Counted from the stretch's first letter, positions 24,477 through 33,233 are shown. The stretch: 64,000 bases of DNA from UBA7446 sp965657545 (GCA_965657545.1 CBFHOG010000001.1:62001-126000), one strand, 5' to 3'. The notes: generated from the letters alone by a model not told the origin. Made by a program: numbers and translations.

Positions 24477-25657
24477 TTAATTCAAAATATTTATTATTAG
24501 TTCTAAGTATAATTTTTTGGTCCTCCCAATCTCATGGTCAAGTCATTAAAGGTTCTGTCAAGAATTTGAAAAGTCAGCCCATCAGTAATGTAAACGTGTA
24601 TTTCCCTAATAGTTTAGTAGGAACTTCTACAGATTCTTTAGGAAGTTTTATAATTTCAAGAACTAATAAGGGGGAAACCTCTTTACAATTTTCCCATATT
24701 AGTTATAAATCTAATAGTTATAGATTTACTTCTAAAGAATTTAAGAAAGATACAATTCATATTAGCATTAATATGAATTTTGAGACAACCAATTTAAAAG
24801 AAGTAGTAATAACATCGAATTTAACAAACGACTTCAACAGGGACATTACACTAAAAGCCTTAGAAAACATGTGTAACAACTTAAAAACAAATGACGTTTT
24901 AATTTATGAACTGACACATTACGTAAAAAATAACACAGGCTATACAAACTATTTTAGAGGGTTTCTTAAAACACAAGGTATAGGATACAAAATAGAAAAT
25001 GATAAAAACAAGTATCATTTATTTTTATTGAAAAACTTTAGCCCTAAGCTTATTATTAAGAAGGAAAAAATAACTAATAAAAGTAAAAATTGTGGCGCAT
25101 TTTGCCCAATTATTAACAATAAACAGGGGATACAAGCCTTTGTTCCTGTTACATTTAATTGGTTTGGTTTACCTATGGCAATTATGGAAAGGGTGAATAG
25201 TAAAAATTATATGTTTAACTCAATAAATGATGATTCAGATAGCAGCTACCATATTAAAATAATACCGAAAAAAAAGAGAAAGGAACATCAGATAACTCTA
25301 ATTATTGATAAAAGCACTTTAGATTTTACTAATATTTATTTTTCCGTTGACGAAACACTAAATAAATATTGGGAAAATAAAATTACTTCTGTAATTAGAA
25401 AAGGCTTACTCCCAACTATGCTAAGACAAAAGAAGAGAGTGTGGAATATAAAATGTGACTTTGAACGAGACGAAAACAAACTTGATCTCAAAGAAATTAC
25501 AATAGAACACGCACTGATATACGATAAAAAATATATAGACGGAAAAAATCTGAAAAAAATTCAGTTTGCTAAATGGAGTTTAAAAAAATATGTGAAAGAG
25601 AAAATCAACAACGGAATAATTATCAAGAGTTATAAAGATTTATACTTTGAGGAATAA
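24473..25657 (+). CDS. Exported protein with carboxypeptidase-regulatory domain
   Basis: A 394-residue protein with GTG start overlapping the previous stop (AAGTGA). It has a signal peptide (LLLVLSIIFWSSQSHGQ), a carboxypeptidase-regulatory-like beta domain at about 24-110 (SVKNLKSQPISNVNVYFPNS), ending with the TNLKEVVIT strand typical of Bacteroidota outer-membrane proteins, and a domain of about 280 residues that I do not recognise. It has no barrel signature and no C-terminal sorting domain. It is co-transcribed with the LPLAT-like and peptidase genes, so it probably acts in the periplasm or at the outer membrane in export or maturation. Confidence 0.65.
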   Translation: MINSKYLLLVLSIIFWSSQSHGQVIKGSVKNLKSQPISNVNVYFPNSLVGTSTDSLGSFIISRTNKGETSLQFSHISYKSNSYRFTSKEFKKDTIHISINMNFETTNLKEVVITSNLTNDFNRDITLKALENMCNNLKTNDVLIYELTHYVKNNTGYTNYFRGFLKTQGIGYKIENDKNKYHLFLLKNFSPKLIIKKEKITNKSKNCGAFCPIINNKQGIQAFVPVTFNWFGLPMAIMERVNSKNYMFNSINDDSDSSYHIKIIPKKKRKEHQITLIIDKSTLDFTNIYFSVDETLNKYWENKITSVIRKGLLPTMLRQKKRVWNIKCDFERDENKLDLKEITIEHALIYDKKYIDGKNLKKIQFAKWSLKKYVKEKINNGIIIKSYKDLYFEE

Positions 25658-25661
25658 AAAA

Positions 25662-26849
25662 ATGAAAACGTTTATCCCTATTAAAAGTGAAAACATAAAA
25701 GTTAATTCTTTTGATAAAAACTATTTTTTGGTAAAGAATCTGAATACCGAGAAATACTTAAGGATATCTGAAAACATCGCTCAAGCTCTTGAAATGACCG
25801 ATGGTAAAAGAAGTATTAACAATATTTACAATAAAATTTCAAATAAAAAAATTTCAATTGAAGAACTTTATAGTATATATACTAATCCACTTTCAGAATA
25901 TGGCATAATCTTGAATGGAAAAAAGAGATTAAAGCAAGGAAAAAAAAGTCATAGTTATTTGACATTTAGAAAGACAATTTTTGACTCAAAAACTGTGAAT
26001 AAAATCTCTAAATTACTTTCGAATCTATTTCATCCTGTTATTTTTTTTAGTTTTATAACAGCTTTTGTCTTAACCATAGTTTTTATTTTTATTTGGCATA
26101 CTAGAGTTGTTTCATACGATTTGTTACTCGGGTTTAGAGTAGGAAATTTATTATTGCTTTTTTTAGGTTTTTTAATTGGCTTATTCCACGAATTCGGACA
26201 TAGTTCAGCTTTACACTACTTTAATGAAAAACCTAGAGAAATAGGTGTTGGATTATATCTAATATTTCCTGTATTTTTTAGTTCAATTACCAACGCTTGG
26301 AGTATTACAAATAAAAGAAATCGTTTAATAATAAATTTTGGAGGCATCTATTTTGAAATTATACTAATTACCTTGGGGCTGGTTTTTTTTATTTTTACCC
26401 AAGAAATCACCATACTATTTCTTTGTGCCTTAAATTTACTTGTAATAGTATACAACTTAAACCCGTTGATTAGAACAGATGGTTATTGGCTTTTAAGCGA
26501 TTTAACAAACACTCCTAATCTCATGAGTGTATCAAGTCAAAGAATGAAATTATTTTTTAAATATTTCTTCTTAAAGAAAAAAAATGAATTTTACCGAAAA
26601 GATATTTTTTTAATCTCTTATGCAATCATAAGTAAGATATATATTATAGGAATTGTTTTAACGTTGTTTGTGTACAACAGAAATGAGATTATTAGCTTTC
26701 TTCCAAAAATGTATAAACTTATTTTCAACTTTAATTTAGAAAGTGTACAGGATATCCAATTATACGAGATAACCATTCCTTTAATATTTTACATCATAAC
26801 TGTAAAATATGCTGTAAAGCAAATAAAAAATACTGCCAAAAAAAGCTAA
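25662..26849 (+). CDS. PqqD-like / M50 metallopeptidase fusion, membrane protein
   Basis: A 395-residue protein from ATG 25662 (TTG 25647 is an alternative). Residues of about 1-80 look like a PqqD-type RiPP recognition element: a strand-rich start, then GKRSINNIYNKISNKK and a short helix. The rest is a membrane M50-type zinc peptidase with about six spans: HEFGH at 176-180 and NPLIRTDGY at about 267-275, the two family metal motifs. The fusion of a leader-binding domain to an intramembrane peptidase indicates leader removal from the peptide encoded at 23179. It starts 4 bases after the previous stop with AGGA upstream and closes the operon. Confidence 0.7.
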   Translation: MKTFIPIKSENIKVNSFDKNYFLVKNLNTEKYLRISENIAQALEMTDGKRSINNIYNKISNKKISIEELYSIYTNPLSEYGIILNGKKRLKQGKKSHSYLTFRKTIFDSKTVNKISKLLSNLFHPVIFFSFITAFVLTIVFIFIWHTRVVSYDLLLGFRVGNLLLLFLGFLIGLFHEFGHSSALHYFNEKPREIGVGLYLIFPVFFSSITNAWSITNKRNRLIINFGGIYFEIILITLGLVFFIFTQEITILFLCALNLLVIVYNLNPLIRTDGYWLLSDLTNTPNLMSVSSQRMKLFFKYFFLKKKNEFYRKDIFLISYAIISKIYIIGIVLTLFVYNRNEIISFLPKMYKLIFNFNLESVQDIQLYEITIPLIFYIITVKYAVKQIKNTAKKS

Positions 26850-26945
26850 AACGGCATTAAAATGCAGTTTAACCCAACCATTGTGTAACATTTTAACCCG
26901 ACTATAAGAATTCTGAATTTCAAATAAATTATAAGCAAATTATTT

Positions 26946-27016
26946 CCCCCGCTGGCCTGCCCGAAGCTCAGGCGGGCGCGAGCTTGCCTGCTGCAAGCAG
27001 GGCTGTGTCTCGTGCC
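26946..27016. repeat. Nested GC-rich hairpin repeat, copy B
   Basis: A 71-base GC-rich island in AT-rich sequence, nearly identical to copy C at 27656. Two hairpins can be drawn: GCCCG...CGGGC (inner insert) and GCTTGC...GCAAGC. The element ends GGCTGTGTCTCGTGCC. It follows the peptide locus. Confidence 0.75.
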
Positions 27017-27107
27017 TTTGAAAATATTTGAGTACATTTAAATTCCTAAACACCTACTTATGACACACAAAACCACAACTTTTTTATGGGAATTGCCACG
27101 ATTATGG

Positions 27108-27159
27108 GGCACAGGACGAAGCCCTGCGCCAGCGGGTGTCACAGACGCGCGCCAGTAGG
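27108..27159 (-). repeat. GC-rich repeat relic, copy D
   Basis: On the minus strand this reads CTGGCGCGCGTCTGTGACAC followed by CCCGCTGGCGCAGGGCTTCG, a shortened version of the same family lacking the inner hairpin insert. It stands 70 bases upstream of the lipoprotein gene. Confidence 0.5.
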
Positions 27160-27226
27160 AACACATCGGAATGATCATAAACTTTTCACTTAATTGTTTT
27201 TTAGTTAAACATAAAATTATAAACAG

Positions 27227-27646
27227 ATGAAAAAGATATTTATGCTTTTAATCATATTTCTCTACGCTTGTGGCAAGAACAACTGTGAAGATTGTAACTC
27301 ATATAGTACGTCTAATTATTTTATAAGTAACAATTATGGACAGACTGTAATATTAGATTTTTATTTTCAGAATAATATTGAACAATTAACCATTGAAAAT
27401 AATACTAAAATTCTAGTTTATAAAACTTCAAGAGTAGCTCAAGAAGGAAAGTTAAAATTAGAACCCTATATATACGATTCATTGCAGATTTATGATAGTT
27501 TAAAGAATGAAATTTATTTATTCAAACAGGATACTAATTGTATTAATATCTCAAATGGGTTATGTAAAAAAAATTATGAGCTTAAAAATGAATTTAAAGA
27601 TGACATGGGTAATACATATTTAAATTATGAATTAAGTGTTGAATAA
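27227..27646 (+). CDS. Small AT-rich lipoprotein, unknown function
   Basis: A 139-residue protein with a lipoprotein signal whose lipobox is LYAC. The mature part begins with a cysteine pair (NNCEDC) and has two more late cysteines (CINI, CKKN), then is strand-rich and tyrosine-rich. I recognise no family. It lies between GC-rich repeats D and C, downstream of the peptide locus, and shares its low GC. An immunity role for the peptide is conceivable but has no direct support. Confidence 0.55.
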   Translation: MKKIFMLLIIFLYACGKNNCEDCNSYSTSNYFISNNYGQTVILDFYFQNNIEQLTIENNTKILVYKTSRVAQEGKLKLEPYIYDSLQIYDSLKNEIYLFKQDTNCINISNGLCKKNYELKNEFKDDMGNTYLNYELSVE

Positions 27647-27655
27647 AAAAAAGCT

Positions 27656-27725
27656 GCCCCGCTGACCTGCCCGAAGTTCAGGCGGGCGCGAGCTTGTCTG
27701 CTGCAAGCAGGGCTGTGTCTCTCAC
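27656..27725. repeat. Nested GC-rich hairpin repeat, copy C
   Basis: A 70-base copy differing from copy B at only a handful of positions (for example GACCTG for GGCCTG, GTTCAG for GCTCAG). It lies between two convergent genes. Confidence 0.75.
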
Positions 27726-27735
27726 CAAAAAAACC

Positions 27736-28245
27736 CTAACTAAAAAGCGCTTTTAGCTCTGTGGCTTTGTCAGGCGTAAGTTTCCCTGCCAAAATAAGGC
27801 TAAGCTGCCTACGGCGTAGGGCGCCATCAAAGCGTGTTTGTTCGAGTTCCGTTTCGGGTTGCACGGGCGGTACCTCCACAGGCTTGCCTGCCTTGCTTAC
27901 GGCAACAAACGTATAAATCGCTTCGTTTACTTTTTCGCGCGAGGTGCCGTCTTGTGTTTCGATCCACACATCAATAAACACCTCCATAGACGTACCAAAC
28001 GCACGGGACACTTTTGCCTCTAACGTTAGCACACTTCCAAGGGGAACGGGCTTTCTAAAATGCACGTGATTTACAGAAGCGGTAACCACAATCTGCTCGG
28101 AGTGGCGTTGGGCTGCAATACAAGCCGCGCGGTCCATTCGTGCTAACAGTTCACCCCCAAAAAGATTGTTAATGGGGTTTGTATCTGAGGGTAACACCAA
28201 GTCGGTCATAACCGTCTTGGACTGCTCTGGGTGCTTTGGTTTCAT
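27736..28245 (-). CDS. Acyl-CoA thioesterase (hotdog fold)
   Basis: A 169-residue protein from ATG 28245 (upstream in-frame GTG 28269 also exists). It shows the YciA/acyl-CoA hydrolase hotdog core: NPINNLFGGELLARMD, then HVHFRKPVPLGS. These enzymes hydrolyse acyl-CoA thioesters in the cytoplasm; chain-length preference is unknown. It starts 5 bases after the stop of the HU-CCDC81/SPOR gene and so is probably co-transcribed with it. Confidence 0.88.
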   Translation of the reverse strand: MKPKHPEQSKTVMTDLVLPSDTNPINNLFGGELLARMDRAACIAAQRHSEQIVVTASVNHVHFRKPVPLGSVLTLEAKVSRAFGTSMEVFIDVWIETQDGTSREKVNEAIYTFVAVSKAGKPVEVPPVQPETELEQTRFDGALRRRQLSLILAGKLTPDKATELKALFS

Positions 28246-28250
28246 TGGAG

Positions 28251-29165
28251 TTATTTTTTCAGTACCCACGCATCTGGGTAATTGTCGCGCTTAATACCTG
28301 ACATGGCGTTGTAGGCTTCGCGTTTTGTTGGGAAAGAGGCAAAAGAAACTTGATAAAACCCTTGTGGGGTTTGCCCTAATTTTTTTGCGCCATTATAGCC
28401 TTTTCGCTGTAGGGAAGATGCCAATCGTTGTGCGTTTGCTTCGCTTCTGAATGAGCCTGCAATTACGTGAAAGCCTTCAACTGGTGTTGGTTTTGGAAGT
28501 TTGATTGTGAGGGTTGGCAATTCGCCCAAATCATAAACCGAAAGCGCTGCTTGTTCGCGTGCCGTTTCACGTAGCGATTGCTCAGTTTGCCATAGTGCAT
28601 CGGCTTGTTGGTTTAAAAAACTATTTGAGCCCACGGCAAACAATGCCAAAACACTTGCTGCAACAGCTACATAGCCAAAAACACGTTTCGATTTTGTTTG
28701 ATCAAGTTCAAAATACACCGGTTGTTTGGCGGGTTGCTCGACAGTCGTTCTAGAAATCGGTTGTGCAGGCACTTCAGGAAGCGCATAACTCGCTGCCAAA
28801 AAGTTTAAACCACTTTCGGGCGTAAACACCAATTTTCCTTCCGTATTAAGCGCAAGCGTTCCCAGTGTTTGTAAACGAAGGGTATCCTTTTGAACGGCTT
28901 CTTTCCACGCAATGGTTTCTTGATGCATGTCCATAACAGCACGCTCATAGCTTTGTCCAAACGATGTTGCCAAATGCGAGGCTAAGATGCCATCGTTAGA
29001 TTGCAATTGTTCGTTAAACGACACTACTTTTGAAGGAGGGAAATACAATTGAGCATCCGCATCATAATAGGCTGCTTTTTGCTCTACCAAAAAAGACCCA
29101 AAACCAGGTACAGTAACACAGTCGTGTTTGTACAATAAATAGTGGATATGCGCTGAAAGGTCCAT
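28251..29165 (-). CDS. HU-CCDC81 and SPOR domain protein
   Basis: A 304-residue protein. The N-terminal HU-CCDC81 domain (about 1-110) starts MDLSAHIHYLLYKHDCVTVP and is followed by PGFGSFLVEQ. A membrane span at about 165-185 and a C-terminal SPOR domain at about 230-300 (GFHVIAGSFRSEANAQRLAS) follow. SPOR binds denuded peptidoglycan; HU-CCDC81 may bind DNA. The start was moved from ATG 29180 to ATG 29165 because a TACATTTG box covers the upstream codons. Confidence 0.85.
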   Translation of the reverse strand: MDLSAHIHYLLYKHDCVTVPGFGSFLVEQKAAYYDADAQLYFPPSKVVSFNEQLQSNDGILASHLATSFGQSYERAVMDMHQETIAWKEAVQKDTLRLQTLGTLALNTEGKLVFTPESGLNFLAASYALPEVPAQPISRTTVEQPAKQPVYFELDQTKSKRVFGYVAVAASVLALFAVGSNSFLNQQADALWQTEQSLRETAREQAALSVYDLGELPTLTIKLPKPTPVEGFHVIAGSFRSEANAQRLASSLQRKGYNGAKKLGQTPQGFYQVSFASFPTKREAYNAMSGIKRDNYPDAWVLKK

Positions 29166-29169
29166 ATCA

Positions 29170-29177
29170 CAAATGTA
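29170..29177 (-). promoter_or_regulatory. -7 box TACATTTG inside the proximal frame
   Basis: An exact TAnnTTTG box 4 bases before ATG 29165 on the minus strand. It makes the upstream ATG 29180 unlikely as a start and implies a leaderless or near-leaderless message. No -33 TTG at normal spacing. Confidence 0.5.
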
Positions 29178-29236
29178 CATTTTTTGTGTAAATCGTGAAA
29201 ACTTCTGTTTTTGTATTTTTACAAGAACCCAATCTT

Positions 29237-30331
29237 ATGGAAAAAACAGAACTCATCGCTACACTTGCGCTTCCAAAAATGCCCAAAGTTGGATGTAAAA
29301 CCGCGCGAAAACTCATTCGTCATTTTGGAAATGCAGCTGCCGTTTTTGAAAAAATTGAACACACAACCCAATCCCAATTTGAAGCACTTTCAAAAGTATT
29401 TCGGCGTTCAGAAAAGCACGACATCCTCAAAGCTGCCGAAAAAGAAGTGGCGCTGATAGAGAAACGCCATATCAATTGGGTTGCCTATTCCGATACGGAT
29501 TTTCCGGCCTCCTTACACCAATGTGCAGATGCGCCATTGGTGCTGTTTTATTCAGGGCAGCCTTTTCCAAATACGACACGTATTATAAGTATTGTAGGCA
29601 CACGACAACCGAGTGAGTACGGAAAGGCTTTTGTTAGGCAGTTGGTCAAAGAACTTGCACCTTATCAGCCCATAATCGTATCGGGGTTTGCCTACGGAAT
29701 TGACATTGAAGCCCAACTTGCAGCACTTGACAATGGGTTGGTTACTTTTGGATGTTTTGGGCATGGCATTTTAGGATGTTATCCCAAGCAGCACGCAAAA
29801 TATCGAAAACGCATTGAAGAAACGGGTGGGTTTTTGTCTGAAGTCTGGGCAAAAGAGCCTTTTCAACGGGCACATTTTTTACAGCGTAATCGAATCATTG
29901 CAGGTTTGGCTCAAGCCACCATCATAGTAGAATCGCGTGAAAAAGGTGGTGCGCTCACCACGGCACATTACGCCAACAGCTATCAACGTGATGTGTTTGC
30001 TGCGCCCGGAAGACCAAACGATGTAACCGCAAGCGGATGTTTGGAACTCATCAAAACAAGACAGGCAGAGTGCATAACAAGTGGAGAAGATGTGGCGCGC
30101 GCCTTAGGCTGGAAACAACGTCAAAACCCAATACCGCAACCCAAACTTTTTATTGAACTCAACGAAAAAGAAAAACAGGTAATCAGCCATATGAGTGGTA
30201 CCCCAAAACACATTGACCTTATTGCACTAGACGCCAAACTCAAAGTAAGCGAAATCGCGAGTATCTTATTTCAGTTGGAGATGAAAGGTGCCGTAATGGC
30301 ACAAGCGGGTAAGCAGTTTAAAACGATTTAG
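29237..30331 (+). CDS. dprA: DNA processing protein DprA
   Basis: A 364-residue protein from ATG 29237; a GTG at 29195 is in frame but lies within the divergent promoter region. It has an N-terminal SAM-like region, a Rossmann fold with SIVGTRQPSEYG at about 115-130 and SGFAYGID at about 149, then the REKGGALTTAHYA signature, and a C-terminal winged helix at about 295-364. DprA loads RecA on incoming single-stranded DNA in transformation. It is convergent with trpS, the last 14 bases overlapping. Confidence 0.93.
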   Translation: MEKTELIATLALPKMPKVGCKTARKLIRHFGNAAAVFEKIEHTTQSQFEALSKVFRRSEKHDILKAAEKEVALIEKRHINWVAYSDTDFPASLHQCADAPLVLFYSGQPFPNTTRIISIVGTRQPSEYGKAFVRQLVKELAPYQPIIVSGFAYGIDIEAQLAALDNGLVTFGCFGHGILGCYPKQHAKYRKRIEETGGFLSEVWAKEPFQRAHFLQRNRIIAGLAQATIIVESREKGGALTTAHYANSYQRDVFAAPGRPNDVTASGCLELIKTRQAECITSGEDVARALGWKQRQNPIPQPKLFIELNEKEKQVISHMSGTPKHIDLIALDAKLKVSEIASILFQLEMKGAVMAQAGKQFKTI

Positions 30332-31301
30332 GCGAAAAACCCACGTTGGTGCGTACACGCTGTAACACCTCTTGTGCAACCTTACGTGCTTTTTCAGCGC
30401 CTTTTTGAAGTTGTCCCTCCAAAACTTCGGGTTGTTCCATCAAGGAATCAAATTTCGTTCTGGCTGTAGCAAAGCGTTCCAAAATAGCCTCGAACAAGGC
30501 TTGTTTGGCATGACCGTAGCCAAAACCACCGGCTTCATAATTTGAGCGCATGGTCGCAATCTCAGCTTCCGTAGCGATTAGCGAATACAAGGAAAATACC
30601 GTGCACGTATCTGGATTTTTGGGTGCTTCAAGTGGCGTGCTGTCTGTTGCGATGGACATTATTTGTTTGCGCAATTTCTTTTCTGGCAAGAAAATGTTAA
30701 TGGTGTTGTCTTTGGATTTACTCATTTTACTGCCATCTGTCCCTAAAACATACTGCGTATCAGTTTGCAGTTTGGCTTCGGGCAAAACAAAAGTATCGCC
30801 ATAAGCGGCATGAAAACGACTTGCTACATCACGCGCCATTTCTAAATGTTGTAATTGGTCTTTTCCTACAGGAACCGTATTTGCATCGTAGAGTAAAATG
30901 TCTGCCGCCATAAGCATGGGATAAGTAAACAATCCAGCGTTTACATCTTCCAATCGGTCTGCTTTGTCTTTAAACGAATGTGCCAATGACAGTCGGCTGT
31001 AGGGGAAACAACAATTTAAATACCACGCCAATTCGGTTACTTCGGGTACATCAGACTGGCGATAGAAACAAGCTTTATCAGGGTCTAAACCACAAGCCAG
31101 CCACGCTGCTGCTGTAGCTTGTGTGTTTGTTTTAAGTTGATCTACATCTTTAATTTGCGTAAGCGAATGCATATCGGCAATAAACAAGAATGCTTCTTCA
31201 TTGCTGTTTTTTGCCATGTCAATGGCAGGAAGTATGGCACCCAATAAATTGCCCAAATGAGGTGTGCCTGTGCTTTGAATGCCCGTAAGGATGCGTGCCA
31301 T
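30318..31301 (-). CDS. trpS: Tryptophan-tRNA ligase
   Basis: A 327-residue class I synthetase from ATG 31301; an extension to 31343 is in frame but not conserved. The HIGH-type motif appears as TPHLGN near residue 12 and KMSKS as GSKMSKSKDN near 190. It charges tRNA-Trp. It has no operon partner. Confidence 0.95.
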   Translation of the reverse strand: MARILTGIQSTGTPHLGNLLGAILPAIDMAKNSNEEAFLFIADMHSLTQIKDVDQLKTNTQATAAAWLACGLDPDKACFYRQSDVPEVTELAWYLNCCFPYSRLSLAHSFKDKADRLEDVNAGLFTYPMLMAADILLYDANTVPVGKDQLQHLEMARDVASRFHAAYGDTFVLPEAKLQTDTQYVLGTDGSKMSKSKDNTINIFLPEKKLRKQIMSIATDSTPLEAPKNPDTCTVFSLYSLIATEAEIATMRSNYEAGGFGYGHAKQALFEAILERFATARTKFDSLMEQPEVLEGQLQKGAEKARKVAQEVLQRVRTNVGFSPKSF

Positions 31302-31347
31302 AAAAATTGTATCTGCACAAAAATAACGGATTTCACGCATCAATCGC

Positions 31348-31355
31348 TATTTTTG
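31348..31355 (+). promoter_or_regulatory. -7 box TATTTTTG
   Basis: An exact TAnnTTTG box 5 bases upstream of ATG 31361, supporting that start over an in-frame ATG at 31307. Confidence 0.5.
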
Positions 31356-31360
31356 ACGCT

Positions 31361-32116
31361 ATGGTTTACATACGCAAAGCACTTTTAGGGCTTTGGAACA
31401 TATGGTTTTATATTATTTCAGGCCTTGGCCTGTTGTTGGTGTTTCCCTTTTTACTGCTGTGTCTTACAAGGGAAAAGTGGTATGCGGGTATTTTCTATGC
31501 AGCCCGCTATTTTTGGTCGCCGCTAATCATGTTGGGAATGGGGTTTATTCCTGTTATCAAAAACAAAGTGGCCCTAGACTATAGTAAGCAATATATGTTT
31601 GTGGCAAATCATTTGAGTATGATTGACATTATGATGACGTTTATGGCGATTCAAAAGCCTGCCGTTTTTGTAGGAAAAATGGAGTTAGATCGTCTTCCTT
31701 TTTTTGCTACAATTTACAAGCGTGCTGCTATTCTAGTCAATCGCGATAGTGTTTCTAGTAGGAAAAACGTTTATGTACAAGCCAAACGTAAATTAGAATT
31801 GGGATTTAATATGGTCATTTATCCCGAGGGGTTGGTGCCAGAGCCCGAGGTTTTTTTAGCGCCTTTTAAGAATGGTGCTTTCAGCATTGCGGTTGAGCAT
31901 CAAATTCCCATTGTTCCCATTACATTACCAGATTGCAAAAAGCGATTTCCTTTTCAGTTTTCCTATAAATATTGGGTAGGAAAGCCTGGTGTCGTTCGCG
32001 CAAATGTGCACGCACCCATAAGCACAAAGGGACTGACGCAAAAAGACATCCCTGAACTAAAAGAACAAGTCCGTGATTTTATGCGTGAAGCACTCAAAAA
32101 AGAAGGCTATAAATAG
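31361..32116 (+). CDS. PlsC-type lysophospholipid acyltransferase
   Basis: A 251-residue membrane protein. It has a hydrophobic segment at about 18-40 and the LPLAT motifs NHLSMIDI (NHxxxxD) at about 80-87, KMELDRLPFF, and YPEG at about 150. It transfers a fatty acyl chain to lysophosphatidic acid or a related lipid. A -7 box sits close to its start. It is convergent with recA with a gap of 3 bases. Confidence 0.85.
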   Translation: MVYIRKALLGLWNIWFYIISGLGLLLVFPFLLLCLTREKWYAGIFYAARYFWSPLIMLGMGFIPVIKNKVALDYSKQYMFVANHLSMIDIMMTFMAIQKPAVFVGKMELDRLPFFATIYKRAAILVNRDSVSSRKNVYVQAKRKLELGFNMVIYPEGLVPEPEVFLAPFKNGAFSIAVEHQIPIVPITLPDCKKRFPFQFSYKYWVGKPGVVRANVHAPISTKGLTQKDIPELKEQVRDFMREALKKEGYK

Positions 32117-32119
32117 ACT

Positions 32120-33124
32120 TTACTCCGCAGCTGCGATAATGTCCTTAATCTTTCCCTCAATTTCTTCGGCAAGTTCTGGATTGTCATCCAAAAGTGTTTT
32201 TACCGCATCTCTACCTTGACCCAATTTGGTGTCGCCATAGCTAAACCACGAACCACTTTTTTTGATAATTTCTGCTTCAACACCAATGTCTAACAATTCG
32301 CCAATACGCGAAATTCCTTTGCCATACATGATGTCAAACTCGACTGTTTTAAACGGTGGAGCCACTTTATTTTTCACCACTTTCACCCGGGTTTTGTTCC
32401 CCATAACAGCGCCGTTGGTGTCTTTAATTTGTGTTGAGCGTCTGATATCTAATCGCACCGAAGCATAAAATTTTAGTGCATTTCCACCTGTAGTGGTCTC
32501 CGGGTTTCCGAACATAACACCAATTTTTTCACGCAACTGATTAATAAAAATAACAGTACAATTTGTTTTGCTGATAGATCCCGTAAGTTTACGCAAGGCT
32601 TGTGACATCAATCTGGCGTGTAGTCCCATTTTAGAATCGCCCATTTCGCCCTCAATTTCACTTTTCGGGGTCAATGCTGCTACTGAGTCAACGACCACAA
32701 TGTCAACTGCTCCAGAACGAATGAGGTTATCCGCAATTTCTAACGCTTGTTCGCCGTGGTCAGGTTGAGAAATAATAAGATCATCAATCTCCACGCCCAA
32801 GCTTTTAGCATAATACCGGTCAAAAGCGTGTTCTGCATCTATAAATGCGGCAATACCACCTGCTTTTTGGCACTCCGCAATGGCGTGCAATGTAAGGGTT
32901 GTTTTTCCTGAAGATTCTGGACCATAGATTTCCACAACTCTACCGCGTGGATATCCGCCAACGCCCAACGCCACATCAAGACCAAGTGATCCCGAAGAAA
33001 TTACTTCTACTTGTTCAATAACACTATCGCCCATTTTCATGACCGCACCTTTACCATAGGCTTTGTCTAATTTGTCTAAGGTTAACTGAAGTGCTTTAAG
33101 TTTTGCGTCTTTTTCGTTACTCAT
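32120..33124 (-). CDS. recA: Recombinase RecA
   Basis: A 334-residue protein from ATG 33124 (MSNEKDAKLKALQ). Walker A is GPESSGKTT near 66-74; the central IIFINQLREKIG and GGNALKFYASVR match RecA. It catalyses strand exchange and SOS co-proteolysis. The tail is short and acidic, as in most RecA proteins. An upstream in-frame start at 33157 exists but adds an unconserved MYFSMKLKKRS. Confidence 0.96.
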   Translation of the reverse strand: MSNEKDAKLKALQLTLDKLDKAYGKGAVMKMGDSVIEQVEVISSGSLGLDVALGVGGYPRGRVVEIYGPESSGKTTLTLHAIAECQKAGGIAAFIDAEHAFDRYYAKSLGVEIDDLIISQPDHGEQALEIADNLIRSGAVDIVVVDSVAALTPKSEIEGEMGDSKMGLHARLMSQALRKLTGSISKTNCTVIFINQLREKIGVMFGNPETTTGGNALKFYASVRLDIRRSTQIKDTNGAVMGNKTRVKVVKNKVAPPFKTVEFDIMYGKGISRIGELLDIGVEAEIIKKSGSWFSYGDTKLGQGRDAVKTLLDDNPELAEEIEGKIKDIIAAAE

Positions 33125-33179
33125 GCTTCTTTTTTTTAGCTTCATGCTAAAGTACAATTTTTCTATGGCTCAGCCTTTT

Positions 33180-33208
33180 TTGTACGCATTTTTAATTTGA
33201 TACCTTTG
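33180..33208 (+). promoter_or_regulatory. Complete flavobacterial promoter TTG-N18-TACCTTTG
   Basis: TTG at 33180-33182 and TACCTTTG at 33201-33208 with an 18-base spacer, 25 bases before the trhO ATG. This is the best matching promoter in the window and should drive trhO-gldH-pbp1A. Confidence 0.65.
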
Positions 33209-33233
33209 CTGCGTAATCTTAATCCTGTATAGC

